7,983 nt of DNA from Alphaproteobacteria bacterium (lineage in GTDB: Bacteria > Pseudomonadota > Alphaproteobacteria > RF32 > CAG-239): positions 1 to 7,983 of the forward strand of contig DPKR01000101.1 of assembly GCA_003542415.1 (NCBI GenBank). The letters are read 5' to 3'. This document shows positions 1-4,669 of the stretch, piece after piece; the first letter of the stretch is position 1; the number at the start of each line of letters is the position of its first letter. A model generated the notes under the pieces. That model did not search any database, had not been told where the DNA came from, and saw only the letters and a list, made by a program, of their open reading frames with translations. The position numbers and the translations under genes are program-made.

Positions 1-213
1 AAGCAAGAACTTAAACCAAGAGGGGAAAAATTGCCAGTTTGATGCAACAATAAGGCAGATGCCGAGCCCGATGAAAAGACCTGCAATGATAAACGCTGTT
101 TTTATGGCAAAACCGTTGTTGTTTTCTTTTTCAAAAGCAAAGATTTTTTGTTTTTGATCTTCGGTGATGAGGGCGTTTTGAACCCAAATGCTCAGTTTGT
201 TTTGAAGCGACAT
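1..213 (-). CDS. DUF2157-like membrane protein, N-terminal part
   Basis: This is the first 71 codons of a minus-strand gene whose 3' end lies beyond the left edge. The ATG is preceded by an AAAGGAA Shine-Dalgarno-like stretch at good spacing. The N-terminal part (about residues 1-35) is a soluble helical segment with the pattern 'W..N.LITEDQ...I..FE', followed by a hydrophobic segment (about 38-57, AFIIAGLFIGLGICLIVA) and then 'SNW'. This arrangement is typical of DUF2157, a family of predicted multi-spanning inner-membrane proteins of unknown function; the AsN/AaNW after the first membrane helix is characteristic. It follows the NUDIX gene by 66 nt on the same strand and may share the MATE-NUDIX transcript. 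The family call rests on pattern recall from a short fragment. Confidence 0.72.
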   Translation of the reverse strand, partial: MSLQNKLSIWVQNALITEDQKQKIFAFEKENNNGFAIKTAFIIAGLFIGLGICLIVASNWQFFPSWFKFLL

Positions 214-279
214 TTTTGTATTCCTTTCATTTTTTTTAGGATAAAACAAAAATCTAAAATAAAAATGAAGATTTTTTAG

Positions 280-726
280 CTATATTTCTTCAATCTTTTG
301 TAGGGAGCCGTCGGGGTTGTAAAAATAACGTTTATGAACAATTTTGCCTGACAAAACAAGCGGCAAAAAGTCGGCATCTGCCGTGCGCATTTGAGAGTAT
401 GGGATATCATCGGCCGGCTGCCAGAAAACATCAACCTCATCTTTTTTGGGGCAGACTGTGCCAACAAATTCGGTTGAAATATATACATAAACTTTGATAT
501 CCATGGTTGGAAATTCCATAAATCCGGCATATTGGGGGTTAAAAATCGTGAGGCCTGTTTCTTCCAAAGTTTCGCGTTTGACGCAGGCTTCCATATCAGC
601 ATCCGTTTCTTCTTTTTTGCCGCCCGGGAAGTTGATAAAACCTTTGTTAATGCCGCGGTGGTGGCGGATCATTAAAAAGCGATTGTTTTTGACGTCTTTG
701 ATAATCGAAAGTGAAGCAAGTTTCAT
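280..726 (-). CDS. NUDIX hydrolase
   Basis: This 148-residue protein has the size of a single-domain NUDIX pyrophosphohydrolase. Such enzymes cleave nucleoside diphosphates linked to another moiety, often as housecleaning of oxidised nucleotides. The Nudix box lies at about residues 36-59, entered through 'FPGGK' and ending in the metal-binding 'RETLEETGL' (R51, E52, E55, E56, G58). The stretch between GG and RE is one residue longer than the usual G-x5-E-x7-RE, and the conserved upstream Glu is replaced by a TDAD stretch. The start codon overlaps the stop of the MATE gene as ATGA, so translation is probably coupled. Substrate cannot be deduced; an MTH1/8-oxo-dGTP-like role is one option. Confidence 0.9.
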   Translation of the reverse strand: MKLASLSIIKDVKNNRFLMIRHHRGINKGFINFPGGKKEETDADMEACVKRETLEETGLTIFNPQYAGFMEFPTMDIKVYVYISTEFVGTVCPKKDEVDVFWQPADDIPYSQMRTADADFLPLVLSGKIVHKRYFYNPDGSLQKIEEI

Positions 727-2060
727 TTGATTGTCTTTCTTAAATTTTTAATGGTTAAAATATAGCCGACTGTGACAACAAGAGTGGCACCGATCCACGC
801 AATCGGGGAGGCATAAAAAATACCTTTATACCCCATCAGTTTTGCAAAATAAACAGCCGCCACGGAGCGCACAAAAAGCTCGGTTAGGCTTGCAACAAGC
901 GGGATGATGGCTTTGCCCATGCCCTGCAAAGTGTTGCGGAAAATGAAAATCAGCCCCAAAAAGAAATAAAACAAAGTGCTGATGGAAAGATATGTTTTGC
1001 CGGTTTCAATGATAAAATTGTTTTCTTCAGGCAAGAAAACGGAAATCATATCACGCCCGATATAACGCACGGCAAGCGACATCAAAATGCTCAATATAAG
1101 CGACCAAAGAGCCGTTAAACGAACACCTTGTCGGATTCGGGAAATTTTGCCTGCCCCCCAATTTTGTGCGGAATATGTTGCCATTGCCATGCCGAGCGCT
1201 AAAAGAGGCTGAGTTGCAAGCTGCTCGATTCGAAGCGCTGCGGTAAAGGCCGCAATGACATCCGGCCCGAAAGAGTTGCAGGCGCCTTGAATGACCATCA
1301 TGCTCACCGATAAAACGGAAAACTGGACAGACATCGGAAGCGCAACATTGAGCTGAGATTTGAGCATATGAGGGTCAAAACGCCAATCTGATTTTTGAAG
1401 GTGCAAAACGGGATATTTGCAGTAAACATATGCGCCGCACAAAATAAAAGCGATGCTGATGGCAAGAAAAGTGCCCAAAGCAGAGCCGGCAACGCCGAAT
1501 TTGAAAAAATAAATGAGTACAAAATTGAAGGCAATGTTTAAAAGCGTTGAAAAAATCAAAAAATAAAGCGGGGTTTTGCTGTCACCAAGCGCGCGGACAA
1601 CACCAAACAACAGGTTATAAAAAACGATGACAACAAGGGAAAAAGACAATATGCTCATAAAAGTATAGGCATCTTTTTCAATTTCAAGCGGAACATTCAT
1701 CAAGCGCAAGATGGGTTTGAGGCAAAAAATTAAAATAAAGGTCATCAAAAAACACAAAACAGCGCAAGCACGGATGGCGTGTGTGACAGATGAACGGACG
1801 CCTTTGATGTCGCCGGCACCGAAACGTTGAGCCGTGATGACCGTTAAACCGCCGGCAAAACCGAACGCAATGAGTAAAAACACAAAGAAAATGGGCGCAG
1901 TGGCACCAACGGCCGCCAAAGCATTGACACCTAACAATCTGCCGACAATTAATGTGTCTGTGATGTTATAAAGCTGTTGAAACAGATTGCCTATCAAAAG
2001 CGGCAAGCAAAATAAAAGGATGAGTTTTGATGGTTTTCCTGCTGTTAAATTTTGAATCAT
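723..2060 (-). CDS. MATE family multidrug/toxin efflux transporter
   Basis: This 445-residue, very hydrophobic protein has the length and about 12 transmembrane helices expected of a MATE exporter, which extrudes cationic compounds across the inner membrane in exchange for Na+ or H+. The N-terminal signature 'LYNITDTLIVGRLLG' includes D35, at the position of the TM1 Asp used in cation coupling in NorM/DinF-type proteins. It is followed by 'ALAAVGATAP' in TM2, and the second half has the repeat-related 'GMGKAIIPLVASLTEL' stretch. I chose the ATG at 2060, which has AAAGG about 6-7 nt upstream, over an in-frame TTG six codons earlier. The NUDIX start overlaps its stop. The substrate is unknown. 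Confidence 0.95.
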   Translation of the reverse strand: MIQNLTAGKPSKLILLFCLPLLIGNLFQQLYNITDTLIVGRLLGVNALAAVGATAPIFFVFLLIAFGFAGGLTVITAQRFGAGDIKGVRSSVTHAIRACAVLCFLMTFILIFCLKPILRLMNVPLEIEKDAYTFMSILSFSLVVIVFYNLLFGVVRALGDSKTPLYFLIFSTLLNIAFNFVLIYFFKFGVAGSALGTFLAISIAFILCGAYVYCKYPVLHLQKSDWRFDPHMLKSQLNVALPMSVQFSVLSVSMMVIQGACNSFGPDVIAAFTAALRIEQLATQPLLALGMAMATYSAQNWGAGKISRIRQGVRLTALWSLILSILMSLAVRYIGRDMISVFLPEENNFIIETGKTYLSISTLFYFFLGLIFIFRNTLQGMGKAIIPLVASLTELFVRSVAAVYFAKLMGYKGIFYASPIAWIGATLVVTVGYILTIKNLRKTIK

Positions 2061-2069
2061 TTTTGGACC

Positions 2070-2098
2070 TTTAAACAATGTATGCTTTTTAACATAAT
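2070..2098 (+). promoter_or_regulatory. Candidate sigma70-type promoter for the CAT-like gene
   Basis: TTTAAA (2070-2075), a 17-nt spacer and CATAAT (2093-2098) lie in the divergent gap between the MATE gene and the CAT-like gene. The elements match 4/6 and 5/6 of the consensus. The predicted transcript start is about 50 nt before the ATG at 2157. The gap is AT-rich, so chance matches are likely. No equally good minus-strand promoter for the MATE gene was found here. Confidence 0.35.
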
Positions 2099-2156
2099 TT
2101 TTAAAGAAGGCAACCTTTTTTACTGTTTTTTAACGCTTGAAAGCTAAAAAACCGCT

Positions 2157-2564
2157 ATGAAAAAAATTGAAATTGATGTGACGGCTTTGATTGAAAATGT
2201 GAAAAAAGAGCACAGGCTCTTTTATCCGGTGATGATGTATGTTTTGCTCAAAACTCTGGGTTTAAGTGAAGATGAAATTTATTATGAACAGAGCAAAGGT
2301 GTTTTTTTAAAAACAACGTTTCATCCGGATTTTGACATTTTTTATAAAAACTATGTTTTTGACTGCTATAAAGCAATAAAAGAAGAAAACGTGCCGCAGG
2401 ATAAAATCTTTTTTGCGCTCTATGAAGACAAGGCGGGGGACGCCGATTTTTTGCTTTATCCGTTTGAAGAAAAAGGTACAAAAACGATTTTGACGGTTTT
2501 TGTTAAGCCGGATGTAGATGAAGATTTTGAGGGAAGGTGCCAAAAAGAAGTTTTAAGCTTTTAA
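2157..2564 (+). CDS. Short CAT-like protein without the catalytic half
   Basis: This 135-residue protein resembles the N-terminal and middle part of type A chloramphenicol acetyltransferase. Residues 4-33 contain 'EIDVTALI' and then 'FYPVMMYVLLKTL', closely parallel to the CAT segment 'KIDITTL...KFYPVMIYLIAQAV'. A later 'HPDFDIFY...FDCYKAI' (about residues 57-74) parallels the CAT 'P.FTVFH...TFSAL' strand. Full CAT is about 210-220 residues. This protein starts about 30 residues into the fold and ends before the C-terminal 'HHxxxDG' segment that carries the catalytic His, so acetyl transfer is not expected. No clear Shine-Dalgarno site precedes the ATG. Neither flank continues the fold in another frame, so this is not an obvious frameshift. 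Function is unknown; a ligand-binding remnant or a decayed gene are both possible. Confidence 0.65.
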   Translation: MKKIEIDVTALIENVKKEHRLFYPVMMYVLLKTLGLSEDEIYYEQSKGVFLKTTFHPDFDIFYKNYVFDCYKAIKEENVPQDKIFFALYEDKAGDADFLLYPFEEKGTKTILTVFVKPDVDEDFEGRCQKEVLSF

Positions 2565-2565
2565 A

Positions 2566-2964
2566 TTATTCCATAATGCCAAAGCCATACCCCGCCGCTT
2601 TTGTAAACTCCTGATGATATTGTCTGATATCATCTTTGATTTGTTTAAGCTTCAATTCGGGCAAAAAAGCTAAGGTGTTTAAGATAAAAAGCTCCAAATT
2701 ATAACGTTCAAAAGTTATTTCATGCCAACGTTTATCTTTAGATTTCAATTGGGCAAAAAAGAACGGAAACTTTGAAAATAAAAGATAAAAACCATAAATA
2801 TCATCAGATATGCCGTTTTTTAAGATTTCAGAAACATCAAATTTTAAGAGATAAGAAAGTTCTTGAGGCGAAAGGTGGTGTGTTTTTAAGGTTTCTTTGA
2901 GAAAGCGTGTGACGACTTTGCTCAGTTCGGGTTTGGTATAAAAAAATTCATCAGAATCTGTCAT
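2566..2964 (-). CDS. Small protein of unknown function with an HTH-like segment
   Basis: This 132-residue soluble protein was not recognised. Residues about 17-51 resemble a weak Cro/CI-type helix-turn-helix: a helix (VVTRFLKETLK), then 'LSPQELSYLLKFDVSEILKNG'. The rest is helical and rich in aromatic residues (FYLLFSKFPFFF), with an amphipathic Lys/Glu-rich C-terminal part. The ATG at 2964 is chosen because AAGGA lies about 7-8 nt upstream; an in-frame TTG eight codons earlier has no such site. The start is only about 25 nt downstream of an intrinsic terminator (2990-3024) closing a structured leader, so expression probably depends on read-through. The stop is 1 nt from the stop of the convergent CAT-like gene. 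A DNA-binding role is inference only. Confidence 0.72.
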   Translation of the reverse strand: MTDSDEFFYTKPELSKVVTRFLKETLKTHHLSPQELSYLLKFDVSEILKNGISDDIYGFYLLFSKFPFFFAQLKSKDKRWHEITFERYNLELFILNTLAFLPELKLKQIKDDIRQYHQEFTKAAGYGFGIME

Positions 2965-2989
2965 GTTTGTTTCCTTGTCGTTTGCCAAT

Positions 2990-3024
2990 AAAAAAAGTCG
3001 CTTTGATGAGTTGAAAAAGCGACT
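2990..3024 (-). terminator. Intrinsic terminator of the structured leader
   Basis: On the minus strand a 9-bp perfect stem (AGTCGCTTT / AAAGCGACT, plus positions 3016-3024 and 2996-3004) with an 11-nt loop is followed by a run of seven T. Part of the 5' arm also belongs to the competing 10-bp pair (3020-3029 with 3087-3096), so the terminator may be conditional. Confidence 0.85.
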
Positions 3025-3075
3025 GGAAGCAAAGAAACTATACCAAGTTAGTGCGGCTATTCAACCGCAAAGGTT

Positions 3076-3174
3076 TTATTCACCGCCTTCCAGTCGGCAG
3101 ACCTTCAGGCAATAAATTTCGTTATTAAAAAATAACGCTTGGTATTGGGCTCTTTGTTCCCAAAACGGACTCAT
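3076..3174 (-). CDS. Possible 32-residue leader peptide inside the structured RNA
   Basis: An ATG-initiated ORF of 32 codons (beginning MSPFWEQRAQYQALF, ending in CRLEGGE) lies within the leader RNA upstream of the HTH-like gene. It has only a weak GGAA just upstream. Its last codons include the distal arm (3087-3096) of the 10-bp pair that competes with the terminator, so a ribosome reaching the stop would hide that arm and favour termination. It may equally be a chance ORF crossing a structured RNA. No codon is clearly over-represented; two Cys, two Phe-Phe and three Gln codons are present. Confidence 0.25.
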   Translation of the reverse strand: MSPFWEQRAQYQALFFNNEIYCLKVCRLEGGE

Positions 3175-3191
3175 CGTTCCGTTCGAGAACA

Positions 3192-3220
3192 AAGATATAA
3201 GAAAAGTTTAGGATTGTAAA
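3192..3220 (-). promoter_or_regulatory. Candidate promoter of the structured RNA
   Basis: On the minus strand TTTACA (plus 3215-3220), a 17-nt spacer and TATCTT (plus 3192-3197) lie between the stop of the Cys-rich gene and the structured RNA. The -35 element matches 5/6 and the -10 element 4/6 of the consensus. Initiation would be near 3185. Confidence 0.45.
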
Positions 3221-3225
3221 GAAGT

Positions 3226-3384
3226 TTATTCTTTTGATGAGTCGTTTTTTTGTTGAGGTTTTTTAATATCTTGCTCAAAATGGCACGAAACATCATGAGC
3301 CATGTTGTTGTCAAAATCACAACCGCATTTGTCATCTTCGGCACAGGTGCAGGAATTTTGATAGTCATAAACACATTTTTTCAT
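3226..3384 (-). CDS. 52-residue Cys-rich small protein
   Basis: This short gene has an excellent AAGGAG site 7 nt before its ATG. The product, beginning MKKCVYDYQNSCTCAEDD, has six cysteines (C4, C12, C14, C20, C22, C34) arranged as C-x7-C-x-C-x5-C-x-C-x11-C, with His at 30 and 35. It is otherwise acidic and ends in a Lys/Gln/Asn/Ser-rich tail. There is no signal peptide or membrane segment, so the cysteines are probably reduced in the cytoplasm and could bind a metal such as zinc; this is inference. It lies downstream of the greA terminator on the same strand. A 67-codon frame overlapping it (3171-3374) lacks a ribosome-binding site and is treated as a shadow. I do not recognise a family. 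Confidence 0.75.
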   Translation of the reverse strand: MKKCVYDYQNSCTCAEDDKCGCDFDNNMAHDVSCHFEQDIKKPQQKNDSSKE

Positions 3385-3400
3385 TTTTTTCTCCTTGAAT

Positions 3401-3431
3401 AAAAAAACCGACTTCTATGAGCCGGTTTTAA
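3401..3431 (-). terminator. Intrinsic terminator of greA
   Basis: On the minus strand the hairpin AACCGGC / GTCGGTT (one G-U pair) with an 8-nt loop is followed by a run of T. It lies about 25 nt after the greA stop and just before the ribosome-binding site of the Cys-rich gene. The other strand also ends in TTTT, so weak bidirectional action is possible. Confidence 0.85.
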
Positions 3432-3454
3432 AAGATAAACATCAATTTGAAAAA

Positions 3455-3928
3455 TTAAATATATTTTACAACTAAAATTTCAAAAGATTTTTTGCCGCCG
3501 GGCGCCATAAACTCAACCGTGTCGCCGACTTCTTTGCCGATCAATGCCTTAGCAATCGGGGAAGAAACGGAAATAAGATTCTTTTCAATATCTGCCTCAT
3601 AATCACCGACAATTTGATATTCTCTTTCATCATCCGTGTCGACATCGGCAACCAAAACGGTTGCGCCGAAACGAACAACATCGCCGGACATTGTTGCCGG
3701 ATCAATCACTTGTGCACGGCTGACAACAGCCTCGAGTTCTTGAATGCGGCCCTCAATAAAGCTCTGTTTTTCTTTGGCGGCAGAATATTCCGCATTTTCA
3801 GACAAATCGCCATGCGAACGAGCTTCTGCAATCGCGGCAATGATGTTTGGGCGATCAACGCCTTTTAATGTTTTGAGCTCTTGCTCAAGTTGTATATAAC
3901 CTTTTTTGGTTAAAGGAAATTTATCCAT
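3455..3928 (-). CDS. greA: Transcription elongation factor GreA
   Basis: This 157-residue protein is the usual length for GreA, the factor that enters the RNA polymerase secondary channel and stimulates cleavage of backtracked transcripts. The N-terminal coiled coil carries the hallmark 'HGDLSENAEYSAAKE', with the tip acidic residues at D41 and E44, the same numbers as in E. coli. The C-terminal FKBP-like domain shows 'SPIAKALIGKEVGDTVEF.APGG' and ends in 'FEILVVKYI'. I chose the ATG at 3928 because AGGAG lies 7 nt upstream; an in-frame TTG seven codons earlier would overlap that site. It has its own promoter (4035-4063) and terminator (3401-3431), so it is probably monocistronic, with a leader of about 100 nt. 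Confidence 0.98.
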   Translation of the reverse strand: MDKFPLTKKGYIQLEQELKTLKGVDRPNIIAAIAEARSHGDLSENAEYSAAKEKQSFIEGRIQELEAVVSRAQVIDPATMSGDVVRFGATVLVADVDTDDEREYQIVGDYEADIEKNLISVSSPIAKALIGKEVGDTVEFMAPGGKKSFEILVVKYI

Positions 3929-3945
3929 GTGTTTTCTCCTGTTCT

Positions 3946-4026
3946 TCAATCCGCCTGAAAAAGACGGTTTTTAAAGTTAGAAAAAATCAGACTGCGATGT
4001 TTCCACCACAGCCATTGTTTGTTCAT
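3946..4026 (-). CDS. Possible 26-residue Trp-rich leader ORF of greA
   Basis: Starting almost at the predicted greA transcript start, an ATG ORF of 26 codons (beginning MNKQWLWWKHRSLIF) fills nearly the whole leader. It stops with TGA 17 nt before the greA ATG, next to its Shine-Dalgarno site. It has three Trp in four residues and a basic tail, reminiscent of attenuator peptides. No Shine-Dalgarno site precedes it, so translation would be nearly leaderless. No T-tailed terminator lies between it and greA, only a short CCGTC/GGCGG hairpin. It may be a chance ORF. Confidence 0.28.
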   Translation of the reverse strand: MNKQWLWWKHRSLIFSNFKNRLFQAD

Positions 4027-4034
4027 TTGCGACA

Positions 4035-4063
4035 TGTATAACACAAATAAAAAGAAAAATCAA
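4035..4063 (-). promoter_or_regulatory. Sigma70-type promoter of greA
   Basis: On the minus strand TTGATT (plus 4058-4063), a 17-nt spacer and TATACA (plus 4035-4040) lie about 110 nt upstream of the greA ATG. This is the best-matching promoter in the window on this strand. It lies back to back with the DUF3015 promoter, the two elements being about 13 nt apart. Confidence 0.7.
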
Positions 4064-4075
4064 GAGTTTTCTTTT

Positions 4076-4105
4076 TTGTGTAAAACTTTAATCAAAATAT
4101 ATACA
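4076..4105 (+). promoter_or_regulatory. Candidate promoter of the DUF3015 gene
   Basis: TTGTGT (4076-4081), an 18-nt AT-rich spacer and TATACA (4100-4105) would start a transcript near 4112, giving a leader of about 50 nt before the ATG at 4165. It is divergent to the greA promoter. Confidence 0.55.
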
Positions 4106-4164
4106 ATTTTATGGGTTTGCATAGAATTATAGATGTCTTAGTTAACGTTTTTAGGAGAAATTTT

Positions 4165-4617
4165 ATGAAAAAACTTTTAGGTTTGGCGCTTGTTTTGGGC
4201 CTTGCTTGCGTTTCTAACGCAAATGCTTATGACAGCACAGGCTGCGGTTTGGGTTCGATGGCTTGGCGCGGACAAAGCGGTTTGTTGCCGCAGATTTTGG
4301 CTGTGACAACAAACGGAACATTCGGCAGCCAAACATTCGGTATTACATTCGGCACATCAGGTTGCGATCCGAACGGAAGAGTCTCCGGCGGCACACAAAA
4401 AATGGTTTTGTCTTTCTTGGAAAACAACATGGAACAATTTGCAATTGATGTGGCATCAGGCGAAGGCGAAACATTGACAACTTTGGCCGGTATTATGCAT
4501 ATGGATGAAAAAGTTGTTGCCGAGCGCGCTTATCAAAATTTTGCTTATTTGTTCGACAATGAAAATGTTGACGTTGTTGATGTGACATTGAAATTCTGCG
4601 AAATTATGAAAGCTTAA
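4165..4617 (+). CDS. Exported DUF3015 family protein
   Basis: This 150-residue protein has a clear signal peptide (MKK, a Leu/Ala-rich core, predicted cleavage after ANA21). The mature N-terminus 'YDSTGCGLGSMAW', followed by 'AVTTNGTFGSQTFGITFGTSGC', is the hallmark of DUF3015, a family of small periplasmic or surface proteins of unknown function. Mature Cys residues near 27, 67 and in the C-terminal 'KFCEIM' are visible. I chose the ATG at 4165, with AGGAG 7 nt upstream; an in-frame extension of 18 codons has no signal logic or ribosome site. A strong terminator follows, and the DUF4105 gene comes next. The short extracellular-style sequence and strong ribosome site suggest high expression, which is an inference. 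Confidence 0.92.
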   Translation: MKKLLGLALVLGLACVSNANAYDSTGCGLGSMAWRGQSGLLPQILAVTTNGTFGSQTFGITFGTSGCDPNGRVSGGTQKMVLSFLENNMEQFAIDVASGEGETLTTLAGIMHMDEKVVAERAYQNFAYLFDNENVDVVDVTLKFCEIMKA

Positions 4618-4633
4618 TTTGATAACAAAAAGG

Positions 4634-4668
4634 AAAAGCACGGCTTCTAAAACCGTGCTTTTTGTTTC
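4634..4668 (+). terminator. Intrinsic terminator after the DUF3015 gene
   Basis: AAAAGCACGG (4634-4643) pairs perfectly with CCGTGCTTTT (4653-4662) across a 9-nt loop, followed by TGTTTCT. The U-tract is interrupted by a G, so termination may be incomplete. The start codon of the next gene begins 7 nt after the stem. Confidence 0.85.
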
Positions 4669-4669
4669 T

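Larger units (their letters stand above)
2990..3186 (-). ncRNA. Structured leader RNA or sRNA of unknown family
   Basis: Between the Cys-rich gene and the HTH-like gene lies about 200 nt rich in complementary segments, read on the minus strand and ending in an intrinsic terminator. Visible pairs (plus coordinates) are 3040-3047 with 3138-3145 (8 bp), extended by 3030-3034 with 3152-3156; a hairpin at 3120-3137 (7-bp stem, 4-nt loop); a hairpin at 3052-3069 (5 bp); 3164-3169 with 3178-3183 (6 bp); 3020-3029 with 3087-3096 (10 bp); and 3005-3011 with 3169-3175 (7 bp). The 10-bp pair shares bases with the terminator stem, giving mutually exclusive folds. The first five pairs enclose a multibranched domain. 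No match to tmRNA, RNase P, SRP, T-box or a common riboswitch was recognised. The 5' end is set from the candidate promoter. Confidence 0.55.

Noticed and set aside
248..276. AT-only hairpin (AAAAATC / GATTTTT) after the NUDIX gene
   Set aside because: The stem contains a single G-C pair and the T-run behind it is short, so a terminator cannot be supported in AT-rich DNA.
3080..3100. GACTGGAAGGCGG resembling part of a cobalamin riboswitch
   Set aside because: The conserved B12-box segments, such as the GCCCCCGCAACTG-type element, are absent from the upstream part of the RNA.
3160..3186. GATGAGTCCG resembling a hammerhead ribozyme core
   Set aside because: The required CUGANGA is not present (CGATGA instead) and no matching stem II with a following GAAA was found.
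2990..3186. 6S RNA, because of length (~196 nt) and rod-like pairing
   Set aside because: The central region is multibranched, with two or three hairpins, instead of a single open bubble plus terminal stem, and the neighbours are not those usual for ssrS.
3171..3374. 67-codon minus-strand ORF between greA and the structured RNA
   Set aside because: It overlaps the Cys-rich gene in another frame, has no Shine-Dalgarno site and shows no protein-like pattern, whereas the other frame has AAGGAG at ideal spacing.
4111..4164. 18-codon N-terminal extension of the DUF3015 gene
   Set aside because: The internal ATG at 4165 has AGGAG at 7 nt and begins a clean signal peptide; the extension would bury it.
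4200..4215. Possible lipobox around Cys15 of the DUF3015 protein
   Set aside because: The -3 position is Gly instead of Leu/Val/Ile, and a good ANA signal-peptidase-I site follows six residues later.
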